Part shown: piece after piece, positions 31,519 through 40,110 of the stretch | Numbering within the stretch: the stretch's first letter is position 1 | How the letters are laid out: every line of letters starts with the position of its first letter | Assembly (NCBI GenBank): GCA_026400275.1 | Contig: JAPLPK010000193.1 | Coordinates: 1 to 55,906, forward strand | Length of the DNA: 55,906 bases | Direction: 5' to 3' | Origin: Burkholderiales bacterium | GTDB lineage: Bacteria > Pseudomonadota > Gammaproteobacteria > Burkholderiales > Burkholderiaceae_C | Made by a program: the position numbers and the translations under genes | Notes under the pieces: model-generated | What the model was told of the DNA's origin: nothing | Seen by the model: the letters and a program-made list of their open reading frames with translations, nothing else | Database searches by the model: none

Positions 31519-32303
31519 ACTTCTCGGCCGTCTGGCTGGCCTATAACGACACACTGCTGGCGCAGAACCAGTTTGCTGTCGAGGCCATTGACCTGCAGGT
31601 CAGCCAGGGCGAATTCATCGCCATCGTTGGCCCGTCTGGCTGCGGCAAGTCCACCTTCATGAAGCTGGCCACCGGGCTGAAGATGCCGTCCAAGGGCCGC
31701 ATCCGCATCGACGGCCAGCCGGTCACCGGCCCGCTGAAGATTTCCGGCATGGCCTTCCAGGCGCCGTCGCTGCTGCCCTGGCGCACAACGGTGGACAACG
31801 TGCTGCTGCCGCTGGAGATCGTCGAGCCCTACCGCTCGAACTTCAAGACCAAGCGCAAAGAGTATGTGGAGCGCGCCCGTGCGCTGCTGCAGAAGGTCGG
31901 CCTGGCCGGCTATGAAGACAAGTTCCCCTGGCAGCTGTCGGGCGGCATGCAGCAGCGCGCCAGCATCTGCCGCGCCTTAATCCACCAGCCCAAGATGCTG
32001 CTGCTGGACGAGCCCTTTGGCGCGCTAGACGCCTTTACCCGCGAAGAGCTGTGGTGCATCTTGCGCGACCTGTGGACCGAGCAGCGCTTCAACGTGATCC
32101 TGGTCACCCACGACCTGCGCGAAAGCGTGTTCCTGGTCGACACGGTCTACGTGATGGGCAAAAGCCCGGGCCGCTTCATCGTCAAAAAGCAGATTGAGTT
32201 GCCCCGCCCGCGCGAACTGGAGTTGACCTACACCCCCGCATTCAGCGACATCGTGCACGAGTTGCGCGGCCACATCGGCAGCATACGAAAGACCTCGCCA
32301 TGA
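31500..32303 (+). CDS. ABC transporter ATP-binding protein (SsuB/TauB type)
   Basis: IVGPSGCGKSTFMKLATGL, LSGGMQQRASICRALIHQPKMLLLDEPFGALDAFTRE; GTG start. Confidence 0.9.
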   Translation: MQTPFVDFSAVWLAYNDTLLAQNQFAVEAIDLQVSQGEFIAIVGPSGCGKSTFMKLATGLKMPSKGRIRIDGQPVTGPLKISGMAFQAPSLLPWRTTVDNVLLPLEIVEPYRSNFKTKRKEYVERARALLQKVGLAGYEDKFPWQLSGGMQQRASICRALIHQPKMLLLDEPFGALDAFTREELWCILRDLWTEQRFNVILVTHDLRESVFLVDTVYVMGKSPGRFIVKKQIELPRPRELELTYTPAFSDIVHELRGHIGSIRKTSP

Positions 32304-33067
32304 ACGCCAAGACCCTGGAACGCTGGTCGCCCTGGGTGCTGCTGGTCGCCATCGTGCTGCTGTGGCAGGCCATCTGCAGCGCCTTCGACCTGTCGGAATT
32401 CATCTTCCCCAGCCCCTGGCGCATCGCCACCCAGCTGGTCGAATTCAAGGGCCCGATTGCCGCCCACGCCTGGCGCACCTACTGGGTGACGATGGCGGGC
32501 TTTGGCCTGGCGATCGTAGTGGGGGTGCTCTTGGGTTTTGTGGTCGGCAGCTCGCGCCTGGCCTACGCCGCCATCTGCCCGCTGATGACGGCCTTCAACG
32601 CCCTGCCCAAGGCGGCCTTCGTGCCTATTCTGGTGGTGTGGTTTGGCATTGGCACCGGGCCGGCCATCCTGACGGCGTTCCTGATCAGCTTCTTCCCCAT
32701 CATGGTGAACATCGCCACCGGCCTGGCGACGCTGGAGCCCGAGCTGGAAGACGTGCTGCGCGTACTGGGCGCCAAGCGCTGGGACGTGCTGGTCAAGGTA
32801 GGCCTGCCGCGCTCCATGCCCTACTTCTTCGGCTCGCTGAAGGTGGCGATCACGCTGGCATTTGTGGGCACCACGGTGTCGGAGATGACCGCCGCCAATG
32901 AGGGCATTGGCTACCTGCTGATCTCGGCCGGCTCCAGCATGCAAATGGGCCTGGCGTTCGCCGGCCTGATGGTGGTGGGCGCCATGGCCATGGCGATGTA
33001 CGAGCTGTTCAGCTTTGTCGAAAAACACACCACCGGCTGGGCGCACCGAGGCTCACAAAACGAATGA
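32300..33067 (+). CDS. ABC transporter permease (SsuC/TauC type)
   Basis: BPD transport domain; PLMTAFNALPKAAFVPILVVWFGIGTGPAILTAFLISFFPI. Confidence 0.9.
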   Translation: MNAKTLERWSPWVLLVAIVLLWQAICSAFDLSEFIFPSPWRIATQLVEFKGPIAAHAWRTYWVTMAGFGLAIVVGVLLGFVVGSSRLAYAAICPLMTAFNALPKAAFVPILVVWFGIGTGPAILTAFLISFFPIMVNIATGLATLEPELEDVLRVLGAKRWDVLVKVGLPRSMPYFFGSLKVAITLAFVGTTVSEMTAANEGIGYLLISAGSSMQMGLAFAGLMVVGAMAMAMYELFSFVEKHTTGWAHRGSQNE

Positions 33068-33216
33068 GAACGGTTTGCACGGCAGTAGCAGAGTTAAACC
33101 GCCGGGCATTGATTTTCGTCAGTAGCCTCATGGCCTGATGTGCGTATGCTGCGACTGCCGTTGCTATTGACGGCAGCCGTCCGCACTTTTTAAGCGGGCG
33201 CTCATAAGGAAACCCC

Positions 33217-33519
33217 ATGAAGACCCAACGACGCGTATTTTTGATGGCAGTCGCCGCCGGCGGAGCCGCACTGAGCACTTTGGCACGCGCCCAAGCCAAG
33301 GTCGATGACAAAGACCCCCAGGCTGCCGCACTCGGTTATGTGACCGACGGCACCAAGGCTGACGTGAAGAAATACCCCAAGTACGCCGCCGGCCAAAACT
33401 GCGGCAGCTGCGCCCTGTACCAAGGCAAGGCCGGCGACGCCACCGGTGCCTGCCCGCTGTTCGCTGGCAAAGTGGTCGCAGCCAAGGGCTGGTGCAGCGC
33501 CTGGGCCAAGAAGGGTTAA
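33217..33519 (+). CDS. High-potential iron-sulfur protein (HiPIP) with Tat-like signal
   Basis: TQRRVFLMAVAAGGAALS signal; NCGSCALYQGKAGDATGACPLFAGKVVAAKGWCSAW. Confidence 0.93.
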   Translation: MKTQRRVFLMAVAAGGAALSTLARAQAKVDDKDPQAAALGYVTDGTKADVKKYPKYAAGQNCGSCALYQGKAGDATGACPLFAGKVVAAKGWCSAWAKKG

Positions 33520-33528
33520 TTCCGCTCC

Positions 33529-33684
33529 ATGCCACCTACCTCGTTCAAAGGCAACAAACAGTCCTTGCCGAGCAAACTCTGCGCAGCCTGTGGCCGCACC
33601 ATGACCTGGCGTAAACGCTGGGCCAAGACCTGGGACGAGGTGAAGTACTGTTCAGACGCCTGCCGCAAGGCAAAAAATGCTTAG
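33529..33684 (+). CDS. DUF2256-like small cysteine-rich protein (51 aa)
   Basis: Manual translation MPPTSFKGNKQSLPSKLCAACGRTMTWRKRWAKTWDEVKYCSDACRKAKNA*; absent from ORF track; overlaps the start of the next gene by 8 nt. Confidence 0.88.
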   Translation: MPPTSFKGNKQSLPSKLCAACGRTMTWRKRWAKTWDEVKYCSDACRKAKNA

Positions 33685-35248
33685 GCACCTGGTGCTTGTG
33701 CTGGGCGACCAGCTGAACCTGGACTCTTCGGCTTTCGATGGCTTCGACCCCGCGCAGGACGCGGTGTGGATGGCCGAGGTGGCCGAAGAGTCCACCCACA
33801 TCTGGTCCAGCAAGCAGCGCATCGCGCTCTTCCTGGCCGCCATGCGCCACTTTGCGCAGGCCCTGCAAACCGCAGGTCGGCCACTGCACTACACCCACCT
33901 GGACGACCCAGACAACCACGGCAGCCTGGCAGCCGAACTACAGCTTGCTATAGAAAAACTAGCGCCTAGCGCAATCATTCTGTGCGCCCCAGGCGATTTT
34001 CGTGTTTTTAAATCTGTCCAGGCCGTAGTCCGGCAAGCCAGCATCCCCCTGGACGTGCGCGACGACCGGCACTTCTACGCCACCGTGCGCGAGTTCGCCG
34101 CCCACGCCAAAGACCGCAAGACCATTCGCCTCGAATACTTCTACCGCGCCCTGCGCAAACAGCACGGCGTGCTGATGGAAGGCGACCAGCCCGCAGGCGG
34201 CCAGTGGAACTTCGACGCCGAGAACCGCGAAGCCTTTGGCAAGGCTGGCCCCGGCGCCGTGCCACCCCGCAGCACCTTCGCGCCCGATGCAAGCACCCAG
34301 GAAGTCATTGCCCTGGTCAACAACCGCTTTGCCAGCCACCCCGGCACGCTGGACAGCTTTGCCTGGCCCGTCACGCGCGCGCAGGCACTGCAGTCGCTGG
34401 ACGCGTTCATCCAACAGCGCCTGCCGCTGTTCGGCCGCTACCAGGACGCGCTGTGGCCGGGCGAGGCCTGGCTCTACCACTCGCACATCTCCGCCGCGCT
34501 GAACCTCAAGCTGCTGGACCCGCGCGAGGTGGTGGCCGCCGCCGTAGCGGCTTATGAAACCGGCCACGCACCGCTGGCCTGTGTTGAAGGCTTTGTGCGC
34601 CAGATCCTGGGCTGGCGCGAATACGTGCGCGGCATCTACTGGACGCAAATGCCCGGCTACGCCGAGCGCAATGCGCTGCAGGCACACGAACCCCTGCCCG
34701 CCTGGTACTGGACCGGCCAGACCGACATGGCCTGCCTGCGCGACGCCATCACCCAAACCCTGGCCCACGGCTACGCCCACCACATCCAGCGCCTGATGGT
34801 CACCGGCCTGTTCGCCCTGCTGCTGGGCGTGGAGCCACAGCAGGTGCACGCTTGGTATTTGTCGGTCTACGTCGATGCGGTGGAATGGGTAGAGCTGCCG
34901 AACACCCTGGGCATGGCGATGTATGCCGACGGTGGGCTGATGGCCAGCAAGCCCTACATCGCCACCGGCAAATACATCGAGCGCATGGGCAGCAAGCAGC
35001 ACTGCGCCAGCTGCCGGTACGACCCTGCCCAGCGCGAAGGTGAGCGGGCCTGCCCCTACACCACGCTGTACTGGGACTTTCTGGCGCGCCACGAAAAGCT
35101 GCTGGCCGCCAACCCGCGCATGGCCTTGCAGGTCAAAAACCTGGCCCGGCTGAGCGACGCGCAAAAGCAGGCCGTCGCCGAGCGCGCCGCCGCTATACGC
35201 GATGGCACTGTGGGGGTAAATAGCGCAGCGGCCCGCCATGGCATTTAG
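33677..35248 (+). CDS. Cryptochrome/photolyase family protein, FeS-BCP (PhrB/CryB-like) type
   Basis: LRHLVLVLGDQLNLDSSAF; C-terminal HCASCRYDPAQREGERACPYTTLYWDFLARH Cys motif. Confidence 0.92.
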   Translation: MLRHLVLVLGDQLNLDSSAFDGFDPAQDAVWMAEVAEESTHIWSSKQRIALFLAAMRHFAQALQTAGRPLHYTHLDDPDNHGSLAAELQLAIEKLAPSAIILCAPGDFRVFKSVQAVVRQASIPLDVRDDRHFYATVREFAAHAKDRKTIRLEYFYRALRKQHGVLMEGDQPAGGQWNFDAENREAFGKAGPGAVPPRSTFAPDASTQEVIALVNNRFASHPGTLDSFAWPVTRAQALQSLDAFIQQRLPLFGRYQDALWPGEAWLYHSHISAALNLKLLDPREVVAAAVAAYETGHAPLACVEGFVRQILGWREYVRGIYWTQMPGYAERNALQAHEPLPAWYWTGQTDMACLRDAITQTLAHGYAHHIQRLMVTGLFALLLGVEPQQVHAWYLSVYVDAVEWVELPNTLGMAMYADGGLMASKPYIATGKYIERMGSKQHCASCRYDPAQREGERACPYTTLYWDFLARHEKLLAANPRMALQVKNLARLSDAQKQAVAERAAAIRDGTVGVNSAAARHGI

Positions 35249-35251
35249 GGG

Positions 35252-36562
35252 GTGTTAGCGTCACGGTCCTTCGACGTATTGGCTGACATGACGCTCCACT
35301 CCCCCACCTTGGCAAGGGCACAGGCCCATATGCAGACCGTGCGCCCTGCCGACTATGCGCGCAGCCGCAATGCCATAGACGGTGCCGTGACCGGCTTGTC
35401 GCCGTACATCACCCACGGCCTCCTCACCCTGCCCGAGGTGCTGGCCAGCGTGGCCGCGCAGCACAGGCTGGACATGCAGCACAAATTCGTTTTCCAGCTG
35501 GGCTGGCGCGAGTACTTTCAGCATGCGTGGGGGCACCGGGGCGCAGGCATCTTGCAGTCGCTGCATGCTGGCCCGCTGCCCGACAGCAGCTACGCCAGCG
35601 AAGTACCCGCAGACATCCGCCAGGCGCGCACAGGCATACCCGCCATCGACACCGCAGTGCGCACGCTGTATGCCACAGGCTACCTGCACAACCATGCGCG
35701 CTTGTGGCTGGCCAGCTACGTGGTGCACATCCGCAAAGTGCATTGGCGCGCCGGCGCGGACTGGATGGTTGCCCACCTGCTAGACGGCAACCTGGCCAGC
35801 AACCACCTGAGCTGGCAGTGGGTGGCGGGCACTGGCAGCAGCAAGCCCTATCTATTCAACGCCGAGAACGTGGCCAAATTTGCCCCACCCGACTGGCATA
35901 GCCCGGGCAGCCTGATCGACACGTCTTACGAAGCGCTGGACACCATCGCCCGCAACCCCCTAGCCCTGGTGGAACCTTCAAATGTCCAGGGTACGGACGA
36001 GCCAGCGCTGTCGCACACCCCACCAGACGCCACTGCACCCGATGCAGCACTGGTCGCTGGCCGCGACGTCTGGCTGGTCCACCCGTGGGCGCTGCGCCTG
36101 CCGCCGGATCTGCCGGCTGGCACGCTGTGCATCGGCATCTACCTTGCAGAATTTCATAGCACCTGGCCCTGGAGCCACCTGCGCTGGAGCTTTGTCAGCA
36201 CCCGCATGGCCGAGCTGACCGACCTGCGCTGGCACGCCGACACCGCCGCGCTGCAACAGGCCCTGCGCGGCGCGCGTTCGGTGCGCACCGTGGCCGACCC
36301 GCATATTGATTTGGGCGCCATCGCCCAGGTGCAGCCAGCACCCACCCTGTTCGCCGAAGTGGCCCACCCATGCACCTCGTTCTCCCAGTGGTGGACGCGC
36401 AGCACCCGCAGCACCCCGCATTTGCACGACCTGCCCGGCTTGGCCGGCCTGTCGGCAGGCCCCTTGTTTGACCCTCCCCCAGAAAGAGACGCCCATGACG
36501 ACACCCACAACCTCCCCCCAGATAGCCCTGGTGACCGGCGCCCGCGGTGGCATCGGTCGTGA
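35252..36562 (+). CDS. Photolyase-like FAD-binding domain protein lacking the usual N-terminal antenna domain; extra C-terminal domain
   Basis: FVFQLGWREYFQHAWGHRG, IPAIDTAVRTLYATGYLHNHARLWLASYVVHI, LDGNLASNHLSWQWVAGTGSSKPYLFNAENV; start codon uncertain. Confidence 0.82.
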   Translation: MLASRSFDVLADMTLHSPTLARAQAHMQTVRPADYARSRNAIDGAVTGLSPYITHGLLTLPEVLASVAAQHRLDMQHKFVFQLGWREYFQHAWGHRGAGILQSLHAGPLPDSSYASEVPADIRQARTGIPAIDTAVRTLYATGYLHNHARLWLASYVVHIRKVHWRAGADWMVAHLLDGNLASNHLSWQWVAGTGSSKPYLFNAENVAKFAPPDWHSPGSLIDTSYEALDTIARNPLALVEPSNVQGTDEPALSHTPPDATAPDAALVAGRDVWLVHPWALRLPPDLPAGTLCIGIYLAEFHSTWPWSHLRWSFVSTRMAELTDLRWHADTAALQQALRGARSVRTVADPHIDLGAIAQVQPAPTLFAEVAHPCTSFSQWWTRSTRSTPHLHDLPGLAGLSAGPLFDPPPERDAHDDTHNLPPDSPGDRRPRWHRS

Positions 36563-37250
36563 AGTCGTAGCACAGCTGCGCAAGGCCGGCCACCGCGTAG
36601 CAGCCGTAGGCCGCGACGCCGCCACGCTGGCCGAGGTAGCCGCCGATGCGCACATCGCCGCCGACACCACCACGCCCGAAGGCGCGGCAGAAGCCATCGC
36701 CGCCTGCGTAGCCCAGTTGGGCGGCCCGCCCACGCTGCTGGCCCACTGCGTGGGTAGCACGCTGATTGCGCCCCTGCACCGCAGCACGGCAGCCCAGTAC
36801 CGCGAGGTGATGCGCATCAACCTGGACAGCGCCTTCTTCATGCTGCAAGCCTGGGTGGAAGCTCTGCGCGTGGCCAAGCTACCGGGTGCCGCCGTGCTCG
36901 CGTCCAGCGTGGTGTCGCGCATAGGCGTGGCCAACCACGAGGCGATTGCCGCAGCCAAAGGCGGCATCGAAGCCCTGGCCCGCAGCGCTGCCGCCACCTA
37001 CGCCCCGCTAGGCCTGCGCATCAACGTCGTCGCCCCCGGCATGACCGACACCCCCATGACCGCCAGCATGCTGCGCATGGACGCCATGCGCGAAGGCGCG
37101 GGCAAGCAATACCCGCTAGGCGGCGTGCAGACCGCCGTGCAGGTGGCAGACGCCATGGCCTGGCTGCTGAGCGACGGCGCGGCGCGCATTACGGGGCAAG
37201 TGATTGCGGTGGACGGCGGGTTTACCACCGTGCGGCCCCTGGTACGGTAG
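36495..37250 (+). CDS. SDR family oxidoreductase
   Basis: ALVTGARGGIGREVVAQL, GLRINVVAPGMTDTPMT, GQVIAVDGGFTTV; overlaps upstream ORF by 68 nt. Confidence 0.92.
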   Translation: MTTPTTSPQIALVTGARGGIGREVVAQLRKAGHRVAAVGRDAATLAEVAADAHIAADTTTPEGAAEAIAACVAQLGGPPTLLAHCVGSTLIAPLHRSTAAQYREVMRINLDSAFFMLQAWVEALRVAKLPGAAVLASSVVSRIGVANHEAIAAAKGGIEALARSAAATYAPLGLRINVVAPGMTDTPMTASMLRMDAMREGAGKQYPLGGVQTAVQVADAMAWLLSDGAARITGQVIAVDGGFTTVRPLVR

Positions 37251-37269
37251 GTGTGGACGCTAGTAGAAA

Positions 37270-37330
37270 TTGCTATTGAATTCGTAGCTACTACCGCATA
37301 TAGCACATGCGCCAGAGCTATTTTTCACCA
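37270..37330 (+). repeat. Family A element copy
   Basis: tGCTATtgaattcGTAGCTACTAccGCAtatagcacaTGCGCcagaGCtatttttcacca. Confidence 0.75.
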
Positions 37331-37454
37331 ACATAGTTGCCAACAGTTGCACACCTACTGGCACGGTCAAGCTGCGCCTACCGGTTTATGCCCACCACGG
37401 TGACGCCATGCGGGCACGCATGCCTATCCATCGCTTGCACCTGCCGCAAACAAA

Positions 37455-37485
37455 AAATCCCTGCAACTTTGTGGTTGCAGGGATT
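37455..37485 (-). terminator. Putative terminator for the PEP-CTERM gene
   Basis: aaatccctgcaac tttgt ggttgcagggattt inverted repeat; - strand followed by tttttg. Confidence 0.6.
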
Positions 37486-37653
37486 TCAGGAATGGGCCTA
37501 AGTGGAGATATGAACTGCGGTAAAACCCAATTCACCGGGCCTTCTACTTTCAATAAGTTACCAACCATTCCCCGCCAGCGAAGACCACTTCACCAGATAC
37601 CTGGATGCGAGCAAGGTTCGGCGCACGCATTCGATGGCATAACTGCCCAAGGT

Positions 37654-38211
37654 TCAGCTACGGCGACGACGCACAGCTGCCAAGCCAACCAAAGCCAGCC
37701 CAACCAAGGCAATAGAGTTGGGTTCCGGGACGGTCGAAGTTGCAACAACCGGGGTGCCGTCGCTGAAGACCAAATTGCTGCGGTCTAAATCAGAAGCAAC
37801 AATCCTCACCGAATACAAATCGCCACTCGCAGCGCTAACGCGAAATCCAATAGAAAACACCCCGTCCAATAATTCCGGTATGGATTCTAAGGAGCCCAAA
37901 ACTAGCAGTTGTCGATTGAAACGCTGGGATAAGAACGAACGTTGCAGCCCTACTCCATCCAAATCACCAAAGATATCGATATCTACAGATAAATGATCCC
38001 ACGAAGCCCCGGAAACATTCAAGCGGATAAGCTGATAGGCCCCATTGGGCAATTTCGGTAAGCTAAAGTTGTAAATCAAATCGTCACTTGCACTTGTTCC
38101 CACAGGCACTGGAACCGCATGCGCCGAAGTGCCTACCAGGGCCCCCACCATGCCGGCGGCAAGGCACAAATGCTTAAGAGACAAAGCGGTGAAGATCTTT
38201 TTGATGCGCAT
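37654..38211 (-). CDS. PEP-CTERM sorting domain-containing protein
   Basis: N-terminal signal; C-term VPEPNSIALVGLALVGLAAVRRRRS. Confidence 0.92.
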   Translation of the reverse strand: MRIKKIFTALSLKHLCLAAGMVGALVGTSAHAVPVPVGTSASDDLIYNFSLPKLPNGAYQLIRLNVSGASWDHLSVDIDIFGDLDGVGLQRSFLSQRFNRQLLVLGSLESIPELLDGVFSIGFRVSAASGDLYSVRIVASDLDRSNLVFSDGTPVVATSTVPEPNSIALVGLALVGLAAVRRRRS

Positions 38212-38422
38212 GGCCGAATAACTTTTCTTGACTATTGAATGGGAGGGGTGTTTCCCGCCGTTATCAGCACCATGTGTGCCACGTCAAAATAGTTTTTTTA
38301 AATCATCAACTTGAGCGGAAAATTTGCACGGCAACCAAGGCAGTTGTCAAGAAATCCGACAGGGCTAACAGATGTTGGCACTGAGCAATCAATAGGTCAG
38401 CGCTGATAGGCAGCAATAGTGG

Positions 38423-39973
38423 TCAAAACAAGTCGAGCTGGGCTGACGGCGCTGGCGTACGTGGCGGTCGGTTGCGCTTGCTGCCGGTAGTGGTGGGCAA
38501 GCCAGCTTTGCGCGACCCATGCTTGTCCTGGATGGCGTTCGCCTCAGCCTTGGCTTTCGGGGTGCCGCGCAGACCATAAAGCCGCTCTTTGGCCTGCTTC
38601 ACTGCCGCAGCGTCGTCCACGATGGGCGCGGGGTAATGCTGGCCTATCACGCAGCCTGCCGCACGCTGCTGCGCCGCGCCCATCAGCCACGGCGTAGGCA
38701 GCAGAGACAAGGGCACGTTGGCCAATTCGGGCACCCAGCGGCGGATGAACACGCCGACCGGGTCGTGGTCTTGCGCCTGCTTGGTGGGTGAGTAGATGCG
38801 CAAGGTATTGATGCCGGTGGTGCCGCTTTGCATCTGCATCTGGCACCAATGGATGCCGGGCTCGAAGTCCAGAAACTGCCGCGCCAGAAACAAGCCGGTC
38901 TCGCGCCAGTGCAGCCACAAATGGTATGACGCAAAAGACACCAGCATGGCCCGCATGCGGAAGTTCAGCCAGCCGGTGGCTTTGAGGCTGCGCATACAGG
39001 CGTCCACCATCGGGTAGCCGGTCTGGCCGGCGCACCAGGCGTCAAACCGCCCGGCGTCAAAATCGTCTTCACGCAGGCCGTCGTACACGCGGGCAAAGTT
39101 CTGCTGTTCGATCTGGGGCGCGTCCTCCAGCTTTTGCATGAAATGGCAATGCCAGTGCAGGCGCCCGGCAAAGCTGCGCAGCGCGCCCAGCCAATGGCGA
39201 TCTTCCCCATCACCCGCCTCGCGGACGGCGCGTATCCGCACTTGCGTGGCCTGGTAAACCTGGCGCACGGACAGTGTGCCAAACGCCAGGTGCGGGCTCA
39301 GGCGGCTGCAGCCGTCTTCTGCTGTCAAAGGGCTGGACAAAGACTTCGCATAGGCCCCACCCCGCATGTGCAGAAAGCTCTGTAGAACGCCGTGCGCCGC
39401 TGCCTCGCCGGCGGCCTGCACGCGGCGGCCGTGGGGTTGCAGGCCCAGCTGCTCCAGCGTAGGCAGATCGGCCAAAGCCACCCTGGCGCCTTGCCAGCCC
39501 AGCGGCATATCAACCTGGCGCTGGCCCATGCGCTGCTGCCAACGCTCGGCCCAGCCGTTGCGCGAGCGCAGACGGCGCACCACGCCGGTCTGCGCAAACT
39601 CTTGCCAGGCGATACCGTGGGCGCGGCACCAGTCGGCCACCGCCACGTCCCGCGCATAGCTCCAGCCCGGGCCGGTTTCCTCATGGCTCAGCAGATGCGC
39701 CACGCCATGGCTGCGCCGCAGCTGTGCCAACGCCTCAATCACCGGCCCCACGTGCACCAGCAGTGGCAAGCCGCGCACAGCCAATGCCTGGCGCAACTCC
39801 GCCAGGCATTGCAACGCAAACTCCACATGCTGGCTATCGCACTCGGGGCTGTGCAGCCATTCCGGCTCCAGCACGAACAGGCCCAGCACCGGCCCGGGCA
39901 AAGCCGCAGCGGCAGCCAATGGCGCGTGGTCGGCCACCCGCAAATCTTTCTTGAACCATACGACAGTGCACAT
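38423..39973 (-). CDS. Deoxyribodipyrimidine photolyase / cryptochrome (FAD-binding)
   Basis: MCTVVWFKKDLRVADHAPLAAA start at 39973; GYPMVDACMRSLKATGWLNFRMRAMLVSFASYHLWLHWRETG. Confidence 0.93.
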   Translation of the reverse strand: MCTVVWFKKDLRVADHAPLAAAAALPGPVLGLFVLEPEWLHSPECDSQHVEFALQCLAELRQALAVRGLPLLVHVGPVIEALAQLRRSHGVAHLLSHEETGPGWSYARDVAVADWCRAHGIAWQEFAQTGVVRRLRSRNGWAERWQQRMGQRQVDMPLGWQGARVALADLPTLEQLGLQPHGRRVQAAGEAAAHGVLQSFLHMRGGAYAKSLSSPLTAEDGCSRLSPHLAFGTLSVRQVYQATQVRIRAVREAGDGEDRHWLGALRSFAGRLHWHCHFMQKLEDAPQIEQQNFARVYDGLREDDFDAGRFDAWCAGQTGYPMVDACMRSLKATGWLNFRMRAMLVSFASYHLWLHWRETGLFLARQFLDFEPGIHWCQMQMQSGTTGINTLRIYSPTKQAQDHDPVGVFIRRWVPELANVPLSLLPTPWLMGAAQQRAAGCVIGQHYPAPIVDDAAAVKQAKERLYGLRGTPKAKAEANAIQDKHGSRKAGLPTTTGSKRNRPPRTPAPSAQLDLF

Positions 39974-40110
39974 GGCGACACTGTCGCCGATTTCAGTTTC
40001 CGCCGGTGTGCAGCCCGCAAATGCCCCCCACAATGTGTTGCCGGCGGGCTGAGGATTGCCGATACCTTCCGTTAACATGCCGCATTCCATAGCAGAGCAG
40101 TTTGGCCACC

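Noticed and set aside
33943-34012. gctatagaaaaactagcgcctagcgcaatcattctgtgcgccccaggc inside the FeS photolyase gene resembling family A
   Set aside because: Partial match, and the encoded LAIEKLAPSAIILCAPGDFRV fits the normal photolyase alignment without extra residues, so insertion is not supported.
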